The position numbers and the translations under genes were made by a program. Shown here piece after piece: positions 23,202 to 35,466 of a stretch of DNA of 38,548 nt. How positions within the stretch are numbered: position 1 is the first letter of the stretch; each line of letters begins with the position of its first letter. The notes under the pieces are model-generated. The model did no database searches, was not told the origin of the DNA, and saw only the letters and a program-made list of their open reading frames with translations. The stretch is from the NCBI RefSeq assembly GCF_010093235.1, contig NZ_PDWP01000030.1, positions 1 through 38,548 of the forward strand. Direction: 5' to 3'. The stretch comes from Pseudoxanthomonas suwonensis. GTDB taxonomy: Bacteria; Pseudomonadota; Gammaproteobacteria; Xanthomonadales; Xanthomonadaceae.

Positions 23202-23592
23202 TTCCGCATCAGGTACTCCGGCGGCGTGGCGCTGGGAGCCGTGATCCGTGATCGGGGATTGGTGATTCGTGAAGGCGCGTAGCCCGGACGAATCCGCAGT
23301 CCGCGTCCGGGGATAAACGCACGCTACTTCAGTCGCCCGATTGGCGGCCGCCCGATTCGCTTGTCCGGGTTTCACAGTGCGTGACTGTCGGCGCCCGGCG
23401 GCCCAATCCGTATCCCGGCCGGCGCGCATCGAATGCCCGCCGGGAGAGGCGCGAACGAAGCCGTGACCCCGACGTGCCCGAAGACGCGGTGCGCCTTACC
23501 CGCGTGCTGCCGCGGCTCCATCCGAAGCCTGGCGGGGCACCCCCGCTGCCCAGTGGTCCCGGATGCGCTTCGCTTATCCGGGCTACGTGCGG
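23202..23592. repeat. Non-coding gap with GATTCGTG-type repeats and REP-like hairpins
   Basis: No convincing gene lies in these 391 nt; the open frames here lack homology. From 23240 to 23271 there are tandem 7-8 bp units of the kind GTGATCC/GTGATTCG, including GATTGGTGATTCGTG (23257-23271), which recurs exactly at 36726-36740. Two REP-like hairpins follow: CCCGGACG / CGTCCGGG (23283-23290, 23304-23311) and CCCGGAT / ATCCGGG (23558-23564, 23576-23582) around GCGCTTCGC. A third, imperfect copy lies near 23350-23369. The middle part holds nothing else I can name. Confidence 0.7.
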
Positions 23593-24081
23593 CTATGCGC
23601 GGCTGATCGCCGCCACCTGCGCCTGCAGCACCTGCACCGCATCCGCCGGCGCCAGCTCCAGCAGCAGGCCGCGCTGGCCGGCATTGATGAACACGCTTTC
23701 CCGTGCCAGCGCGTCCTGCTCGAACCAGGCCGGCGCGGGGCGCTGCTGGCCGAATGGACTGATCCCGCCGACCTTGTAGCCGGTGCGGCGCTCGGCCTCG
23801 GCCACGTCCATCATCCGCGCGGCCTTGCCGCCGGCCGCCGCGGCCAGGGCCTTGGGCTGCAGCTGGCGGTCGCTGGGCAGGACCACGCACACCGCCTGGG
23901 CATCGACCCAGGCCATCAGCGTCTTCAATACCCGTCCAGGCTCCACGCCCAGTGCCGCGGCCGCCTGCAGGCCCTTGCCGCCGGCCGCGGCCTGCGCGTC
24001 GGCGTCGTAGTCGTAGGGATGCAGGCGATAGGCTACGCCGGCGGCATCCAGTGCGCGGGTGGCACGGGTCGCCTTCGACAT
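23593..24081 (-). CDS. ybaK: Cys-tRNA(Pro)/Cys-tRNA(Cys) deacylase YbaK
   Basis: 162 aa, YbaK/EbsC editing family. It hydrolyses Cys mis-attached to tRNA-Pro. The start RATRALDAAGVAYRLHPYDY is typical; VLKTLMAWVD carries the catalytic Lys; RRTGYKVGGISPFGQ is the GxSPFG substrate loop; SVFINAGQRGLLLEL closes the fold. It follows the asparaginase-like gene with a 10-nt gap on the same strand, so the two are probably cotranscribed. No editing residue appears lost. Confidence 0.93.
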   Translation of the reverse strand: MSKATRATRALDAAGVAYRLHPYDYDADAQAAAGGKGLQAAAALGVEPGRVLKTLMAWVDAQAVCVVLPSDRQLQPKALAAAAGGKAARMMDVAEAERRTGYKVGGISPFGQQRPAPAWFEQDALARESVFINAGQRGLLLELAPADAVQVLQAQVAAISRA

Positions 24082-24091
24082 GACCCTGGGC

Positions 24092-24577
24092 TCAGGCCGG
24101 CTCGAAGCGGTTGGCGGCGACGTTCTTGCGCACCCGCGCCGGATCCCAGATCAGGCCGTTCATGGCGATGTAGACGCCGGCCGGCAGGGTCTGCACGGCG
24201 CCGATCGCACAGCCGATATTGAACTCGGCATCCGAACCGCGGAACCGCGCCGGGCTCAGCGCGCCGGTCATGACGATGGTCTTGTCCGGGATCGACTTCA
24301 GCACCATGCCGGTCTGGACCATGCTGTCGGTGCCGTGGGTGACCAGCACGTGGCGCGCCGGCTGCGCGGCGATGGTGGCGCGCACCAGCTCGCGGTCGGC
24401 GTCGGTGATGTGCAGCGAATCCTTGCGCAGGATCGGGATCACGGTGAAACGGAAGTTCACCCCGAGCTCGCGCAGGATCATGCCGATCTGCGGCTCGCCG
24501 ATCTGGTAGTCGGACTTGTCGTCGAAGTAGATCTTGTCGATCGTGCCACCGGTGGTGACGATCAGCAGTTCTTCCAT
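24092..24577 (-). CDS. Asparaginase-like protein, single N-terminal domain
   Basis: 161 aa, about half a normal L-asparaginase. The N-terminal catalytic domain is present: VTTGGTID with the nucleophile Thr12, THGTDS with Thr83-Asp84, and GALSPARFRGSDAEFNIG. The protein ends just after RVRKNVAANRF, which aligns with the region holding the catalytic Lys of full-length enzymes; the C-terminal domain is absent. Short forms of this kind are annotated in other gammaproteobacteria, so it is probably a real gene, not a truncation. Activity and substrate are unknown. The start has no strong alternative. Confidence 0.85.
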   Translation of the reverse strand: MEELLIVTTGGTIDKIYFDDKSDYQIGEPQIGMILRELGVNFRFTVIPILRKDSLHITDADRELVRATIAAQPARHVLVTHGTDSMVQTGMVLKSIPDKTIVMTGALSPARFRGSDAEFNIGCAIGAVQTLPAGVYIAMNGLIWDPARVRKNVAANRFEPA

Positions 24578-24703
24578 GGAGCGGCTCCTGCCGGCGCGGC
24601 CGTGGCCGCGCCCGTGAAGGGGAGGGCGGCGACCGGCGCCACCACGAGGCGTGATTATCGCGCCGGCGACCGGAAAGGTGCGACTGAAACCTTCGTCGCC
24701 GGC

Positions 24704-26981
<2,278 letters not shown>

Positions 26982-26983
26982 CA

Positions 26984-27547
26984 ATGCGTTCCCCGATCCT
27001 CGCGCTGGCCCTGCTGGCGACGCTGTGCGCCTGCGGCAGCGAAACGCCCGCGCCCGCCACGGCAGGCAGCTCGCCGTCCCCTGCCGCCGAAGAGGCGCCG
27101 CCGGCCTTCGAGGATCCCGGCGTGGTCGAGGAGACCGCCGAGTACCCGGCGTTCACCGGCACCACGGTGGATGGCCGGCCGTACGACCTGGCCGCGCTGC
27201 GCGGACGCTGGGTGGTGGTCAACTTCTGGGCCACCTGGTGCAAGCCCTGCCTGAAGGAGATGCCGGAGCTGTCGGCGCTGCACGCCACGCGCGAGGACAT
27301 CGAGGTGGTCGGCCTGGCCTACGAGGAGATCGAGGCGGCGGACATGCAGGCCTTCCTGCAGGAGCACCCGGTGGCGTACCCGGTCGTGGTGCTGGATCCG
27401 TACGCGCCGCCGGGCGACTTCGCCACGCCGCGCGGGCTGCCGATGACCTATCTCATCGATCCGGAAGGCAAGGTCGCGCGCCGTTTCCTGGGGCCGGTGA
27501 CCTCGGCCGACATCGAGCTGGCGGTGGCCGGAAAGGCGGAGGGCTGA
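26984..27547 (+). CDS. TlpA-family thioredoxin-like lipoprotein
   Basis: 187 aa. A signal peptide ends in a lipobox-like LCAC with Cys17 as lipid site (a Cys at -2 is unusual). A Pro/Ala-rich linker follows, then a TlpA/ResA-type thioredoxin fold (54-187): VVNFWATWCKPCLKEMPELS, with Cys86 and Cys89 as the redox pair, and GLPMTYLIDPEGKVARRFLG with the cis-Pro. It probably reduces a periplasmic disulfide, perhaps in cytochrome c maturation. GGAG lies about 8 nt before the ATG, and the gene starts 2 nt after the YihY stop. Confidence 0.88.
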   Translation: MRSPILALALLATLCACGSETPAPATAGSSPSPAAEEAPPAFEDPGVVEETAEYPAFTGTTVDGRPYDLAALRGRWVVVNFWATWCKPCLKEMPELSALHATREDIEVVGLAYEEIEAADMQAFLQEHPVAYPVVVLDPYAPPGDFATPRGLPMTYLIDPEGKVARRFLGPVTSADIELAVAGKAEG

Positions 27548-27550
27548 ACC

Positions 27551-27817
27551 ATGGACGCGGCACGTTTCCTGGTCAGCGGCCGGGTGCAGGGCGTTTACTA
27601 CCGCGCCTCCACCCGTGAGCAGGCCCAGCGCCTGGGCCTGGACGGCAGCGCGGTGAACCTGCCCGACGGCCGCGTCGAGGTGATCGCCGCCGGCGCACCG
27701 GAAGCGATCGACGCGCTGGAGCAATGGCTGCGCCAGGGTCCGCCGACGGCGAAGGTCGAGGCCGTCGAACGTTATCCGTACCAGGAGCGGGTGCCGGACG
27801 GCTTCAGCGTCGGCTGA
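27551..27817 (+). CDS. acyP: Acylphosphatase
   Basis: 88 aa, the usual size. It hydrolyses carboxyl-phosphate bonds of acylphosphates. The phosphate-binding loop is GRVQGVYYR with Arg18, and the second catalytic residue is Asn36 in [10 protein letters not shown]; the usual GWVRN context is changed to GSAVN, but both catalytic residues remain. It starts 3 nt after the thioredoxin-like gene and probably ends the YihY-TlpA-AcyP unit. The next gene is convergent. Confidence 0.93.
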   Translation: MDAARFLVSGRVQGVYYRASTREQAQRLGLDGSAVNLPDGRVEVIAAGAPEAIDALEQWLRQGPPTAKVEAVERYPYQERVPDGFSVG

Positions 27818-27823
27818 AAGTCC

Positions 27824-28345
27824 TCAGGCCTCGCGCAGCCGCGGGCGCAGGCCGGCCAGGTTGCACGGCCGGGTACGCGCGTCCAGCTGGTGGACGATGA
27901 TCTTCTCCCAGGCCGTGCGGCAGGCCGAGGTCGAGCCGGGCAGGGCGAACAGGAAGGTGGCGTTGGCCACGCCGGCGAAGGCGCGCGACTGCAGCGACGA
28001 GGTGCCGATCTCGTCGACGCTGATGGCGCGGAACAGCTCGCCGAATCCGGGCATTTCCTTGTCCAGCAGGGGCAGCAGCGCCTCGGGCGTGGAATCGCGG
28101 CCGGTGAAGCCGGTGCCGCCGGTGACCAGGATGCCGTCCACCGCCGGTTCGGCGATCCAGGCCGAGACCAGGGCACGCAGGCGGTAGCGGTCGTCGGGCA
28201 GCAGCGCGCGGGCGTGCAGCCGGTGGCCGGCGGCCTGCAGGGCGCCGGCGAGGTAGTCGCCGGAACTGTCGTTCTCGAGGGTGCGCGTGTCGGACACGGT
28301 CAGCACGCACAGCTGCAGCGGGATGAAATCGGTCTGGGCGGTCAT
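27824..28345 (-). CDS. moaB: Molybdenum cofactor biosynthesis protein B
   Basis: 173 aa. MogA/MoaB-type molybdopterin-binding fold: [20 protein letters not shown], then [20 protein letters not shown] with the molybdopterin-binding TGGTG loop, and [20 protein letters not shown]. It belongs to the molybdenum cofactor pathway, adenylylating molybdopterin in some organisms; in E. coli MoaB is dispensable. No other moa or moe genes are nearby. It ends 6 nt from the acyP stop, tail to tail, and begins 34 nt from the prfA stop. Confidence 0.92.
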   Translation of the reverse strand: MTAQTDFIPLQLCVLTVSDTRTLENDSSGDYLAGALQAAGHRLHARALLPDDRYRLRALVSAWIAEPAVDGILVTGGTGFTGRDSTPEALLPLLDKEMPGFGELFRAISVDEIGTSSLQSRAFAGVANATFLFALPGSTSACRTAWEKIIVHQLDARTRPCNLAGLRPRLREA

Positions 28346-28379
28346 GCCCCTAGCCTAGCGCGGGTCGCGCCGGCGGCGC

Positions 28380-29433
<1,054 letters not shown>

Positions 29434-29462
<29 letters not shown>

Positions 29463-30744
29463 CGGGCAGTCTGGGCGGGGGAAGGTTGGCGGCCGCCGGA
29501 TGCGAATACGGGGCGCTGGCGGGGAACAGGCGGTCGGCGGCGCGCACCAGCCCGGTGTCGCCGGCCAGCGCGGCCTCGCGCAGGGCGGCGGTCGGCGGGT
29601 GCAGCAGCCGGTTGGTGAGGGTGTGGGCGAGGAACTGCAGCACTTCGTCCGGATCGCGCCCGGAGGCCAGCTGCTGGCGGGCGCGGGCGAGGATCTCCTC
29701 GCGGGTGGCGTCGCCGAGCGCGCGCAGGCGGCGCAGGCTGTCCTGGTGCTCGCTGGCGCGCACCGTCCCCATGAATCGCGACACCTGCAGGTCGATGATG
29801 GCCTCGGCCGCCTCGGCGGCCTCGTGGCGACCGCGGCGGTTGTCCTCCACCGCGCGTTCCAGGTCGTCCACGGTGTAGAGGTAGGCATCGTCCAGCCCGG
29901 CCACGCCGGCCTCGATGTCGCGCGGCACCGCCAGGTCGAACAGCAGCATCGGCTTGCGCTTGCGTACCGCCAGCGCGGCCTCGACCTGGGTGCGCAGCAG
30001 CACCGGATCGCGCGAGGCGGTGGCGGAAAACACGATGTCGGCCTCGGCCAGGTGGCGGTCCAGCTCGGTCAGCGGCAGGGCGTAGCCGCCGTGGCGCTCG
30101 GCCAGGTCCTGGGCGTGGGCGAGGGTGCGGTTGGCCACCAGCAGGCGACGTACGCCGCCCTTGGCGAGGTGGCGGGCGGCCAGTTCGATGGTCTCGCCGG
30201 CGCCGACCAGCAGCACGGTCGAGTCCGGCAGCGGCGCGAAGGAGTCCTGGGCCAGGCGCACCGCGGTGGAGGCCACCGAGACCGGGTTCACGCCGATGCG
30301 GGTGTCGGTCCGCGCGCGCTTGGCCACCGCGAAGGTCTGCTGGAACAGGCGGTCCAGGCGGCTGCCGAGGGCGCCGTGTTCGCGCGCCTTGGCCCAGGCG
30401 TCCTTTACCTGGCCGAGGATCTGCGGCTCGCCCAGCACCATCGAGTCCAGGCCGGTGGCCACCCGGAACAGGTGCCTGACGGCGTCCGCGTCCTGGTGGC
30501 GGTAGAGGTAGGCCGAGATGCCGTTGCCGTGCCCGTCCAGCCAGTCGGCCAGCACCTGGCCGTCCTCGGCCATCGCGTAGACCTCGGTGCGGTTGCAGGT
30601 CGACAGCAGCGCAGCCTCCGTCACCCCGGGCAGGGCCCGCAGCGCGGCCAGGGCGCGACCGAGCGCGTCGCCGGCAAAAGCCACCCGCTCGCGCAGGTCG
30701 ACCGGCGCGGTCTGGTGGTTCAGCCCGAGGAGCCAAAGCGTCAT
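29434..30744 (-). CDS. hemA: Glutamyl-tRNA reductase
   Basis: 436 aa. HemA reduces glutamyl-tRNA to glutamate-1-semialdehyde with NADPH, the first step of haem synthesis. The catalytic Cys50 is in [28 protein letters not shown] is the substrate signature; [17 protein letters not shown] is the NADPH site; and the C-terminal helical dimerisation domain includes [11 protein letters not shown]. The N-terminus [13 protein letters not shown] confirms the start. The Pro/Ala-rich tail is longer than in E. coli. It is divergent from the TPR gene with a 65-nt gap. Confidence 0.97.
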
Positions 30745-30778
30745 GTTCAGGTGCTTGCGTTAATCTGCTGGCTTGTTT

Positions 30779-30798
30779 GGGCCGCCATTTTACGGCCC
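30779..30798. other. Inverted repeat in the hemA/TPR divergent promoter region
   Basis: GGGCCG (30779-30784) and CGGCCC (30793-30798) around an AT-rich centre. On the minus strand TAAAAT within the centre could serve as a -10 for hemA. Both promoters must lie in this 65-nt gap or in the 5' coding ends, so the palindrome may be an operator; its role is unproven. Confidence 0.3.
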
Positions 30799-30809
30799 GG
30801 TGGGTGCCA

Positions 30810-32627
30810 ATGCCCGGATTGAAGAATTCCAAGCGCGCGCCGGCGCCGTTCCCGGGCGCCGAGCGCAGCCGGCGGACCGTCCGCCGGTGCGTGTTGCCGT
30901 TGCTGCTGGCCCTGGGGCTGGCGCCGCTCGCCCACGCCGACCAGGCCCGCCAGGCCGACCAGGCCATGCCGGCCGAGACCCTGGCGCCGCTGATGGCCGG
31001 CGAGTTCGCCCTGCAGTCGGGCCAGCTGGACGAGGCCGCGCGCTGGTACCTGGACGCGGCCAGGGCCGCCGAGGGCGACGTGCCGCTGGCCGAGCGCGCC
31101 ACCCGCATCGCCATCCTCGCCAACGACGACGGTCGCGCCGCCGAGGCCCTGGCCCTGTGGCGCGCCCGCGCGCCGGAGTCGCCGGGCATGCGCACTGCAA
31201 GCGCGACCCTGGCGCTGCGTGCCGGCAAGTTGCGACAGGCGGGCAGGGACCTTGAGGCCCTGCTGGCCAGCGAGGACCCGCGCGGCTGGCGTTTCGCCGC
31301 GTCCGCGCTCAATGGCGGCCGCGACCCGCAGGCCATCGCCCGCGTCCTGGACCGGCTGGTCCGCCGCGGCGCGATCCCGGACGACATCGCGGCCTGGCAG
31401 GAATTCGGGCGCATGGCCCTGCGCCTGGACGAGCCGAAGCTTGCGCGCCGGATCATGGACCAGGTGGTCAGGCGCTTCCCCGGCGAGCCGCGGGTCGTCC
31501 TGCTGCGGGCGACCCAGCTGCAGCAGGCCGGCCAGACCGCGCAGGCACGGGAGATCCTTGCCCAGGTCGAGCCGCTGGCCCGGACCGATCCGGAGATGCG
31601 CGCGATGCTGGCGATCGCCTACGAGAGCGTGCGCGACCTCGCTTCCGCCGCCCGGGTGATGGCCGAGGGGCAACAGGACACCACCACCTACGGCGTGCGC
31701 GCGTCGCTGCTGGCGCGCGCCGGCGACAACGAGGCGCTCGGCGTGCTCTATGCCGAGCTGGCCGAGGACGCGTCCCGCCCCGACCCCTCGCGCAGGCTCC
31801 TGCTTGGCCGCATCGCCGAGTTCCTGGAGCGCCCGGCCGAGGCCCTGGGCTGGTACCGCGGCGTGGCCGGCGGGCCGCAGCGGACCGAGGCCCGGATGCG
31901 CGCCGCCGTGGCCCTGCACAACCTGGGGCGGCGCGAGGAGGCCTATGCCGAGGCGCGCGCGCTGCAGGACGACGCCGGCGTGGCCGACGAGGTCCGCCGC
32001 GACGCCTACCTGCTGGAAGCGGAGATGCGCCAGCGCGAGGGCGACCACGAAGGCGAGCTGGAAGTGCTTGGCCGCGGCATCGCGGCCTGGCCCGACGATC
32101 CGGCCCTGCTGTACGCCCGCGGCCTGGCCTGGGAGCGCCAGGACCGGATCGACCGCGCCGAGGCCGACCTGCGCCGGGTCCTGGTCACCGACCCGGAGAA
32201 CGTGGCCGCGCTCAACGCCCTGGGCTACACCCTGGCCGACCGCACCGACCGCTACCGCGAGGCGCTGGAACTGATCGACCGGGCCCGCACCGCCGAGCCG
32301 GACAACGCCGCCATCGTCGACAGCTACGGCTGGGTCCTTTACCGGTTGGGGCGTTCCCAGGAGGCGCTGGTCGAACTGCGCCGGGCCTGGGGGCTGATGA
32401 AGGATCCGGAGATCGCGGCCCACCTGGGCGAGGTGCTGTGGACCCTCGGTCGTCGCGCCGATGCCCGTCGCTACTTCGAGGAGGCGCGCGCGCTGGATCC
32501 GGAAAACCGCGCCCTGCTGCGCGCGCTGGAACAGTTCGGGATCACCCTGCCGCCGGCTGCCGCCGGCGGGCAGGGCGCGTCCACGGATGCCGGCACACCG
32601 CGCCCGGCCCCGGAGGCGACTCCATGA
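30810..32627 (+). CDS. Exported tetratricopeptide repeat protein
   Basis: 605 aa. The basic N-terminus ([20 protein letters not shown]) and [15 protein letters not shown] form a signal peptide with likely cleavage after residue 43. The rest is alpha-alpha repeats throughout, with the clearest TPR motifs near the end: [40 protein letters not shown] and [20 protein letters not shown]. It probably acts as a periplasmic or outer-membrane scaffold. The stop overlaps lolB as ATGA; this TPR-lolB-ispE order recurs in gammaproteobacteria and suggests an envelope-assembly role. ATG 30810 was chosen over an upstream one at 30777, which would add 11 residues. Confidence 0.88.
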   Translation: MPGLKNSKRAPAPFPGAERSRRTVRRCVLPLLLALGLAPLAHADQARQADQAMPAETLAPLMAGEFALQSGQLDEAARWYLDAARAAEGDVPLAERATRIAILANDDGRAAEALALWRARAPESPGMRTASATLALRAGKLRQAGRDLEALLASEDPRGWRFAASALNGGRDPQAIARVLDRLVRRGAIPDDIAAWQEFGRMALRLDEPKLARRIMDQVVRRFPGEPRVVLLRATQLQQAGQTAQAREILAQVEPLARTDPEMRAMLAIAYESVRDLASAARVMAEGQQDTTTYGVRASLLARAGDNEALGVLYAELAEDASRPDPSRRLLLGRIAEFLERPAEALGWYRGVAGGPQRTEARMRAAVALHNLGRREEAYAEARALQDDAGVADEVRRDAYLLEAEMRQREGDHEGELEVLGRGIAAWPDDPALLYARGLAWERQDRIDRAEADLRRVLVTDPENVAALNALGYTLADRTDRYREALELIDRARTAEPDNAAIVDSYGWVLYRLGRSQEALVELRRAWGLMKDPEIAAHLGEVLWTLGRRADARRYFEEARALDPENRALLRALEQFGITLPPAAAGGQGASTDAGTPRPAPEATP

Positions 32628-33247
32628 TGGCGCGCCCCCGCCGGGCGGGCCTGCTGCCGTCCCTGCTGCTCCTCGGGGCCTGCCCCACGGCGCCCTCGGC
32701 GCGCGCGCCCGCCGTTCCGGCCGCGGAGGCCGAGCGCCAGCAGGCCCAGCGCCGCGAGGCGCTGGAGGCGCTGCCGGCCTGGTCGCTGCAGGGCAGGGTG
32801 GCGATCACCAGCGGGCAGAAGGGCGGCAGCGGCCGCCTGGAATGGTCGCAGCAGGATGGCGATTACCGGGTCTCGCTGAGCGCCCCGGTGACCCGGCAGA
32901 GCTGGTCGCTGGCCGCGCATCCGGATGGCGGCGCGGTGCTGGAGGGGGTGGAGGGCGGCCCGCGCCATGGCGCGGATGCGTCCCTGCTGCTGCGCGAGGC
33001 CACCGGCTGGGAGATTCCCGTCCAGGAACTGGCGTGGTGGGTCCGCGGCCTGGAGACGCCCGGCGCGGCCGGGGTCGAATACGGCCCCGACGGGCGCCTG
33101 CAGCGCATGCGGGCATCCGGCTGGGACATCGAGTACCAGGAGTGGCTACCCCCGCAGGACGGCTTCCCGGCCATGCCGCGGCGGCTGCAGGCCGAGCGCG
33201 GCTCCGCCCGGGTACGGCTGGTGGTGGACGGGTGGAGCGCGCCGTGA
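32624..33247 (+). CDS. lolB: Outer membrane lipoprotein LolB
   Basis: 207 aa. The signal peptide ends in LLLLGAC with the lipid site at Cys20. LolB takes lipoproteins from LolA and inserts them into the outer membrane. The mature part shows the unclosed barrel pattern: [59 protein letters not shown] and GWDIEYQEW. It overlaps the TPR gene upstream (ATGA) and ispE downstream (GTGA). The lolB-ispE pairing is conserved. Confidence 0.93.
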   Translation: MMARPRRAGLLPSLLLLGACPTAPSARAPAVPAAEAERQQAQRREALEALPAWSLQGRVAITSGQKGGSGRLEWSQQDGDYRVSLSAPVTRQSWSLAAHPDGGAVLEGVEGGPRHGADASLLLREATGWEIPVQELAWWVRGLETPGAAGVEYGPDGRLQRMRASGWDIEYQEWLPPQDGFPAMPRRLQAERGSARVRLVVDGWSAP

Positions 33248-34110
33248 GCGCCTGGACCGAGTGGCCGGCCCCGGCCAAGCTGAACCTGTTCCTGCGCATC
33301 ACCGGGCGCCGGGCCGACGGTTACCACGAGCTGCAGACCGTCTTCCGCCTGCTGGACTGGGGCGACACCGTACGCCTGCGGGTCCGGGAGGACGGGCGCA
33401 TCGTCCGCCATGGCGAATCGGTCCCCGGGGTCGCGGAAGTGGACGACCTTGTCGTACGTGCTGCCAGGCTCCTGCAATCGCACGCCAATTGCCCGCTTGG
33501 TGCCGACATCGTCGTCGAAAAGCGCATTCCGGCCGGGGGTGGTTTCGGTGGCGGTTCGTCCGACGCTGCAACCGTCCTGCGTGCGCTGGACCGGCTCTGG
33601 GGCCTGGACCTGGACGAGGATGTGCTGGCCGCCCTGGGCCTGCGCCTGGGGGCGGACGTGCCGGTGTTCGTGCGCGGGCGCAGCGCCTGGGCCGAAGGGG
33701 TGGGGGAGAAGCTGCATCCCGTGGAGCTGCCACCGGCCTGGTACGTGCTGGCCGATCCGGGCGTCCACGTGCCCACCGCGGCCCTGTTCGGTGACCCGGA
33801 TTTGACGCGTAATGCCCCGCCCGCGAAAATAGCCGACTTCGTTGCCGGATCCGTGCTCGACAATGCGTTCGAGCCGGTCCTGCGCCGCCGCGAACCGGCC
33901 GTCCAGGCTGCCTTCGACGCGCTGGCGCAGGTCGGCAGGCCCCGCCTCACCGGGACCGGCAGCGGATGCTTCGTCGAGTTTCCAGACCGTGGCAGTGCCG
34001 AGTCGGCGCTGGCGCGGTTGCCTCGCGGGCTGCGGGCCTGGCTCGCAGCCGGCGTGGACCACTCGCCGCTGGTGGCCGCGCTTGCGCGCCCGGTGGCAGT
34101 GGAACCCTGA
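33244..34110 (+). CDS. ispE: 4-diphosphocytidyl-2-C-methyl-D-erythritol kinase
   Basis: 288 aa from a GTG overlapping the lolB stop. IspE is the fourth enzyme of the MEP isoprenoid pathway and phosphorylates CDP-methylerythritol. GHMP kinase motifs: [20 protein letters not shown] near the N-terminus, the ATP loop [20 protein letters not shown] (about 95-115), and [14 protein letters not shown] near the C-terminus. It runs 3 nt before tRNA-Gln, so the tRNA is probably processed from the same transcript. Confidence 0.95.
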   Translation: MSAWTEWPAPAKLNLFLRITGRRADGYHELQTVFRLLDWGDTVRLRVREDGRIVRHGESVPGVAEVDDLVVRAARLLQSHANCPLGADIVVEKRIPAGGGFGGGSSDAATVLRALDRLWGLDLDEDVLAALGLRLGADVPVFVRGRSAWAEGVGEKLHPVELPPAWYVLADPGVHVPTAALFGDPDLTRNAPPAKIADFVAGSVLDNAFEPVLRRREPAVQAAFDALAQVGRPRLTGTGSGCFVEFPDRGSAESALARLPRGLRAWLAAGVDHSPLVAALARPVAVEP

Positions 34111-34113
34111 CAC

Positions 34114-34190
34114 AGGGGCGTCGCCAAGAGGTCCAAGGCACCGGGTTTTGATCCCGGCATCCGCAGGTTCGAATCCTGCCGCCCCTGCCA
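34114..34190 (+). tRNA. tRNA-Gln (anticodon TTG)
   Basis: 77 nt with encoded CCA. The acceptor stem AGGGGCG pairs with CGCCCCT (34180-34186), discriminator G. Anticodon stem CCGGG/CCCGG with loop TTTTGAT, anticodon TTG at 34148-34150. T arm GCAGG-TTCGAAT-CCTGC. It begins 3 nt after the ispE stop; no promoter was seen in between. Confidence 0.97.
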
Positions 34191-34200
34191 AGGTCACGCG

Positions 34201-34252
34201 GCCCCGTCCGCGGGGCTTGGATGCAAGACGCCGCATGGACTGCGGCTTGTTC
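34201..34252 (+). terminator. Two hairpins after tRNA-Gln
   Basis: GCCCCG/CGGGGC (34201-34216, 4-nt loop) and GCCGCA/TGCGGC (34230-34246, 5-nt loop) followed by TTGTTC. The second looks like a weak intrinsic terminator ending the lolB-ispE-tRNA transcript before prs. Confidence 0.5.
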
Positions 34253-34302
34253 ACAACCCCTGTCCACCAGCAGATCCGCGAACCGCCGCCGGGATGAAGA
34301 CG

Positions 34303-35262
34303 ATGCAAGAAGACCGCAACCTGCTCATCTTCAGCGGCAACGCGAACCGGCCGCTGGCCGACAGCATCTGCCGCCAGCTGGGCGTCCGCCCGGGCAAGGC
34401 CCTGGTCTCCACCTTCTCCGACGGCGAGGTCCAGGTCGAGATCGAGGAGAACGTCCGCCGCCAGGAAGTCTTCGTGATCCAGCCGACCTGCGCGCCGGCG
34501 GCGGAGAACCTGATGGAGCTGCTGGTGCTGATCGACGCGCTCAAGCGCGCCAGCGCCGCCTCCGTCACCGCGGTGGTGCCGTACTTCGGCTACTCGCGCC
34601 AGGACCGCCGCCTGCGTTCCTCGCGCGTGCCGATCACGGCCAAGGTCGCGGCCAAGATGTTCACCGCGGTGGGCACCGACCGGGTGCTGACCGTGGACCT
34701 GCACGCCGACCAGATCCAGGGTTTCTTCGACATCCCGGTCGACAACGTCTACGCCTCGCCGCTGCTGCTGGCCGACATCTGGCGCGCCTACGGCACCGAG
34801 AACCTGATCGTGGTCTCGCCGGACGTGGGCGGCGTGGTCCGCGCCCGCGCGGTGGCCAAGCGCCTGGACGACGCCGACCTGGCGATCATCGACAAGCGCC
34901 GCCCGCGCGCCAACGTGTCGACGGTGATGAACATCATCGGCGACGTCGAGGGCAAGACCTGCGTGATGGTGGACGATATCGTCGACACGGCTGGTACCCT
35001 GTGCGCCGCCGCCGCCGCCCTCAAGGCGCGCGGCGCGACCAAAGTCGCCGCCTACTGCACCCACGCCGTGCTGTCCGGCCCGGCGGTGGACAACCTCAAC
35101 AATTCCCAGCTCGACGAACTGGTGGTGACCGACACCATCCCGCTGTCCCCGGCCGCGCGCACCTGCCCGCGCATCCGCCAGGTCAGCGTGGCCGAGCTGC
35201 TGGCGGAGACCATACGCCGCATCGCCTTCGGCGAATCGGTCAGCTCGCTGTACGTCGACTGA
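34303..35262 (+). CDS. prs: Ribose-phosphate pyrophosphokinase
   Basis: 319 aa. It makes PRPP from ribose-5-phosphate and ATP for nucleotide, histidine and tryptophan synthesis. ATP-binding part: [39 protein letters not shown]; metal/catalytic region [14 protein letters not shown]; the PRPP-binding loop [13 protein letters not shown]. An ATG 9 nt upstream (34294) is an alternative; this one gives an N-terminus ([15 protein letters not shown]) that matches relatives better, but neither has a good ribosome binding site. ispE-tRNA-Gln-prs is a conserved order. Confidence 0.95.
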   Translation: MQEDRNLLIFSGNANRPLADSICRQLGVRPGKALVSTFSDGEVQVEIEENVRRQEVFVIQPTCAPAAENLMELLVLIDALKRASAASVTAVVPYFGYSRQDRRLRSSRVPITAKVAAKMFTAVGTDRVLTVDLHADQIQGFFDIPVDNVYASPLLLADIWRAYGTENLIVVSPDVGGVVRARAVAKRLDDADLAIIDKRRPRANVSTVMNIIGDVEGKTCVMVDDIVDTAGTLCAAAAALKARGATKVAAYCTHAVLSGPAVDNLNNSQLDELVVTDTIPLSPAARTCPRIRQVSVAELLAETIRRIAFGESVSSLYVD

Positions 35263-35466
35263 GGGCGCCGGCGCGGCGCCCGTCACGCCCGGCCGGAAGG
35301 CCGGGCTTCCCCACGGGACGGCAATGCGGAATCGGCACGGGCCGATTCCGGATTCCCGATCCGCGGGAACCACAGGACTCGCCTGGTCGCGGGCGAGTCA
35401 TCCGGGGCGCCGCGAGGCGTCCCCTGCAGCGGGGCTATTCCCCGCAAAACCTAGAGTGATCTTGAA
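35263..35466 (+). promoter_or_regulatory. Structured prs-rplY intergenic leader with five hairpins
   Basis: Stems: GGGCGCC/GGCGCCC just past the prs stop; GCCCGGCC-GGAA-GGCCGGGC (35287-35306); a 10-bp stem CGGAATCGGC/GCCGATTCCG (35327-35350); GACTCGCC/GGCGAGTC (35376-35399); GCGGGG/CCCCGC (35429-35445), with an imperfect one at 35404-35424. The first two suit prs termination (TTCCCC follows the second). The later ones would lie in the rplY leader and could take part in L25 autoregulation, which is known in E. coli. Confidence 0.6.

Noticed and set aside
23372-23890. Possible small genes in the 23.2-23.6 kb gap
   Set aside because: Frames on both strands overlap REP-like hairpins and ybaK and show no domain or ribosome binding site.
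34114-34190. tRNA-Gln as an integration (att) site of a mobile element
   Set aside because: No integrase, direct repeat of the tRNA end or atypical genes follow; prs and rplY are core genes.
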